Part shown: piece after piece, positions 61,698-64,000 of the stretch | Layout: each line of letters starts with the position of its first letter | Position numbering within the stretch: position 1 is the stretch's first letter | Origin: an uncultured Desulfobacterales bacterium | Lineage (GTDB): Bacteria > Desulfobacterota > Desulfobulbia > Desulfobulbales > Desulfocapsaceae | Length of the DNA: 64,000 bases | Reading direction: 5' to 3' | Assembly: GCA_937915545.1 (NCBI GenBank) | Contig: CALGIJ010000039.1 | Location: 1 to 64,000, forward strand | The notes under the pieces: model-generated | Database searches by the model: none | What the model was told of the DNA's origin: nothing | Seen by the model: the letters and a program-made list of their open reading frames with translations, nothing else | Made by a program: the position numbers and the translations under genes

Positions 61698-62888
61698 TTA
61701 CTGTCCGCGCAGGGCGTAGTGTTTGTTGTACCAGTTCATGATCAGCGAGATGATCAGACTGATGAAGAGGTACACCGCCATGGTGATGCTGATGATCTCC
61801 ACCGCCTGCCCCGACTGGTTGAGTGCCGTGCCGGCGAAGACGTGAATCAGATCGGGGTAGCCGATGACCACTGCCAGGGAGGAGTTTTTGACCAGGGTGA
61901 GGTACTGGCTGATCAGCGGTGGGGTGACGACGCGCATCGCCTGGGGGATGATGATCAGGCGGTAGGTCATCCACGGGCGATGGCCGAGGGCATAGGCGGC
62001 CTCGCGCTGCCCCTTGTCGACGGCGAGGATGCCGGACCGGACGTACTCGCCGATGAAGGTCGCCGTGTAGAGGGTCAGCGACAGCCACAGGGCGATGAGC
62101 TCGGGCAGAACGGTGATGCCCCCCTTGAAGTTGAAGCCGCTCAGTGCCGGGATCTCCCAGTGCAGGGGAAAGCCGGTAGCGGTCAGGGCAATGAGCGGCA
62201 TGGCGACGATGAGCGCCAGGCCGCAGGTCAGCGAGGGAAAGGGGCGCCCGGTCTTCAGTTGCCGGCGCTTCGCCCAGCGCGAGATGACGACTGCCAGGAC
62301 GATAGCTGCGAACAGGGCCAGGGGGGTGGCCGCGAAATTCTCGCCGAAGATCGGGCGGGGAATCTGCAGGCCGCGGTTGCAGAGGAAAAAAGCGCCGCCG
62401 ACATGGAGTGCGGCGCGCGGCCCGGGCAGGGGCGAGAGGATGGCCAGATACCAGAAGAGCACCTGCAGCAGCAGGGGGATGTTGCGGATCACTTCCGTGT
62501 AGGTCTCGGCCATCTTCGCCACGATCCAGTTGGGGGAGAGGCGGATGACACCGAGGAAGAAACCGAGGACCGTGGCGGAAATGATGCCGAGCAACGATAC
62601 CAGCAGGGTGTTGAGCAAACCGATGACGAAGGCGTCGGCATAGGTGTTGCGGCTGCTGTAGGGGATCAGCGTCTGGCTGATGTCAAACCCGGCGGGGTGG
62701 CTGAGAAAGGCGAAACCGGTGGTGATGCCGGCCTTGGTGAGGTTGTGGGAGACGTTGTAGATGCCATAGACGATGGCGGCGATGAGAATCGCCAGTACCG
62801 CCGCCTGGGCCAGCCAGCCGCGGATGCGCGGGTCGTTGAGGCGGCTGCTCTTCCACGATGTCTGTTTGTCAGGGGGTCGTTTTGCCAT
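61698..62888 (-). CDS. aapQ: general L-amino acid ABC transporter permease AapQ
   Basis: 396 residues from ATG 62888, matching the usual AapQ length. 'MAETYTEVIRNIPLLLQVLF' and the EAA loop 'GQREAAYALGHRPWMTYRLI' with 'IIPQAMRVV' are the HisMQ permease signatures, and 'FDISQTLIPYSSRNTYADAF' in the first loop is typical of AapQ. It is separated from aapJ by a strong hairpin terminator/attenuator. The ribosome binding site is weak. Confidence 0.93.
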   Translation of the reverse strand: MAKRPPDKQTSWKSSRLNDPRIRGWLAQAAVLAILIAAIVYGIYNVSHNLTKAGITTGFAFLSHPAGFDISQTLIPYSSRNTYADAFVIGLLNTLLVSLLGIISATVLGFFLGVIRLSPNWIVAKMAETYTEVIRNIPLLLQVLFWYLAILSPLPGPRAALHVGGAFFLCNRGLQIPRPIFGENFAATPLALFAAIVLAVVISRWAKRRQLKTGRPFPSLTCGLALIVAMPLIALTATGFPLHWEIPALSGFNFKGGITVLPELIALWLSLTLYTATFIGEYVRSGILAVDKGQREAAYALGHRPWMTYRLIIIPQAMRVVTPPLISQYLTLVKNSSLAVVIGYPDLIHVFAGTALNQSGQAVEIISITMAVYLFISLIISLIMNWYNKHYALRGQ

Positions 62889-62939
62889 GCCAACCGATGC
62901 TGTCGATGCCCCGGGCAAGGGGGCGGGAACCAAACAAAC

Positions 62940-62979
62940 GAGAAAACCGCAGGAAGGCAAAGCGACCTGCGGTTTTCTC
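62940..62979 (-). terminator. intra-operon terminator/attenuator between aapJ and aapQ
   Basis: A perfect 14-bp stem (62940-62953 with 62966-62979) with a 12-base loop is followed on the minus strand by a T-rich tract (gtttgttt). It would let only part of transcription pass from the binding-protein gene into the permease genes, a common way to make excess binding protein. Confidence 0.8.
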
Positions 62980-63023
62980 CTGTCGCGGCACGGCCGCGCA
63001 CCGGCGGCCGTGCAGAGATGGGC

Positions 63024-64000
63024 TTAACGAATGGGCGGGGCGTACATCAGGCCGCCTTTGGTCCACAGGGCGTTGACGCCACGCTCGAGGCCGAGCGCGG
63101 TGGCAGGGCCGACGTTGCGGTCGAAGACTTCGCCGTAGTTGCCGACATGCTTGACGATGCGGTAGGCCCAGTCAGCGGTCAGTCCCATATACTCGCCATA
63201 ATTGGCGTCGATGCCGAGGAAGCGCTGAATGGCCGGGTTGGTCGACTTCATCATCTCGTCGACGTTTTTCGAGGTGATACCAAGTTCTTCGGCGTTGATC
63301 ATGGCGAAGAGCACCCAGCGCACGATGTCGCTCCACTGCTGGTCACCCTGGCGGACCGCCGGTCCCAGGGGTTCCTTGGAGATGACCTCGGGGAGGATGA
63401 GGTGATCTTTTGGGTTGCCGAGGGTCGAGCGGCGCGACGCCAGGGCGGAGGTGTCGGTGGTGTAGACATCGCAGCGCCCGGAATCATAGATGACCGTGGC
63501 CTCGTCGGCCGACTCATAGACTACCGGCTTGTAGGTCATGCCCTTGGAGACGAAGTAGTCGGAGACGTTGAGCTCGGTGGTGGTGCCGGCCTGGGTGCAG
63601 ATGCTGGCGCCGTTGAGCTCGGCGGCGCTCTTGACACCGAGGCTCTTTTTCACCAGAAAGCCCTGGCCGTCATAGAAGAGGGTGCCGACGAACTCGAGGC
63701 CGAGTTTGGTGTCACGCTGGTAGGTCCAGGTGGTGTTGCGGGCGAGGATGTCGATTTCCCCCGACTGCAAGGCGGTGAAGGCTTCCTTGAAAGCCACCGG
63801 GGTAAAGCGGATCTTGGTCGGATCGTTGAAGATGGCGGCGGCTACCGCTCGGCCGAAATCGACATCGATACCGGTCCATTCACCCTTGGCGTCGGGGGAG
63901 GAAAAGCCGATGACCTTGCCGGATACGCCGGTGTTGACGTAGCCCTTCTCCTTGACGGTATCAAGGGTGCCGGCCACCGCGCCGCCGACCAGCAGGGCGG
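63024..64000 (-). CDS. aapJ: general L-amino acid ABC transporter substrate-binding protein AapJ, partial
   Basis: The gene runs off the right edge; 325 codons and the stop are visible. The frame continues upstream of 63977 as the hydrophobic core of a signal peptide ('ALLVGGAVAG'). The periplasmic-binding fold has 'TLDTVKEKGYVNTGVSGKV', 'WTGIDVDFGRAVAAAIF', 'EIDILARNTTWTYQRDT', 'ICTQAGTTTELNVSDYF' and 'HVGNYGEVFDRNVG', all typical of AapJ/BztA. It captures polar or general L-amino acids in the periplasm. Confidence 0.93.
   Translation of the reverse strand, partial: ALLVGGAVAGTLDTVKEKGYVNTGVSGKVIGFSSPDAKGEWTGIDVDFGRAVAAAIFNDPTKIRFTPVAFKEAFTALQSGEIDILARNTTWTYQRDTKLGLEFVGTLFYDGQGFLVKKSLGVKSAAELNGASICTQAGTTTELNVSDYFVSKGMTYKPVVYESADEATVIYDSGRCDVYTTDTSALASRRSTLGNPKDHLILPEVISKEPLGPAVRQGDQQWSDIVRWVLFAMINAEELGITSKNVDEMMKSTNPAIQRFLGIDANYGEYMGLTADWAYRIVKHVGNYGEVFDRNVGPATALGLERGVNALWTKGGLMYAPPIR

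Overview
The window is GC-rich, densely packed bacterial chromosome with no mobile element, rRNA, tRNA or CRISPR array that I could see. The gene content points to an anaerobic, Gram-negative deltaproteobacterium in the broad sense (Desulfobacterota/Desulfuromonadota type). Kdo/LPS genes, an outer-membrane PagL-like barrel and LptC show an outer membrane. A rubredoxin, a desulforedoxin-domain protein and a soluble fumarate-reductase/heterodisulfide-reductase-like set indicate anaerobic redox metabolism. This lineage call is inference from gene families, not from a marker gene.

Layout. 0.2-4.8 kb (+): a sensorless hybrid histidine kinase with its own terminator, then a tightly coupled run of an OleA-like thiolase, an AMMECR1 protein, a YkgJ cysteine-cluster protein and a hotdog thioesterase. 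4.8-6.9 kb (-): a divergent YchF-type GTPase and a MurG-like glycosyltransferase. 7.5-12 kb: trmO (+) faces pyrG-kdsA-kdsC-lptC (-), which joins CTP and Kdo supply to LPS export. 12-23.5 kb: an envelope block with a second YkgJ protein, a YqaA/DedA protein, an MltB-type transglycosylase, a GH17-GT2 glucan synthase, YbaK, a GT10 fucosyltransferase, an exported WD40-caspase lipoprotein and a membrane-anchored SLT transglycosylase. 23.5-27.9 kb: ilvY, surE and a CDF transporter run in one direction, with ilvC divergent under a readable LysR operator and promoter.

28-35 kb: a ComEA-like exported HhH protein, a thioesterase, a Fur-box-controlled rubredoxin/desulforedoxin pair, a coupled L,D-transpeptidase-fold/M99 carboxypeptidase pair resembling the Helicobacter/Campylobacter cell-shape enzymes Csd6-Csd4 (Pgp2-Pgp1), an ElaA acetyltransferase and a VKOR-thioredoxin fusion. 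35.7-39.6 kb: a four-gene operon (HdrC-like, HdrB-like, FeS, flavoprotein) ending in a strong terminator; it looks like a split thiol:fumarate-reductase-type complex. 39.7-46 kb: an ectoine-type aspartokinase, a putative calcium-binding protein behind a sigma-28-like promoter, a SPOR protein, an aromatic/aspartate aminotransferase and an FMN reductase.

46-51 kb: a GlpD-like dehydrogenase, methyltransferase, GT4 glycosyltransferase and SDR in one coupled operon, possibly building a glycolipid. 51-57.3 kb: an EAL-HDOD signalling protein, a PagL-like deacylase, polyphosphate kinase, a multi-pass membrane protein and a small metal-dependent hydrolase. 57.5-64 kb (-): an AapJQMP-type polar amino acid ABC transporter with a terminator/attenuator after the binding-protein gene, followed by an MmgE/PrpD protein and a GNAT acetyltransferase. 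The binding-protein gene runs off the right edge.

Best candidates for a second look: the Csd6-Csd4-like pair, the HdrBC-coupled fumarate-reductase-like operon, the exported caspase-WD40 lipoprotein, the orphan OleA with its unusual neighbours, the four-gene glycolipid-like operon, and the long hairpin upstream of trmO.
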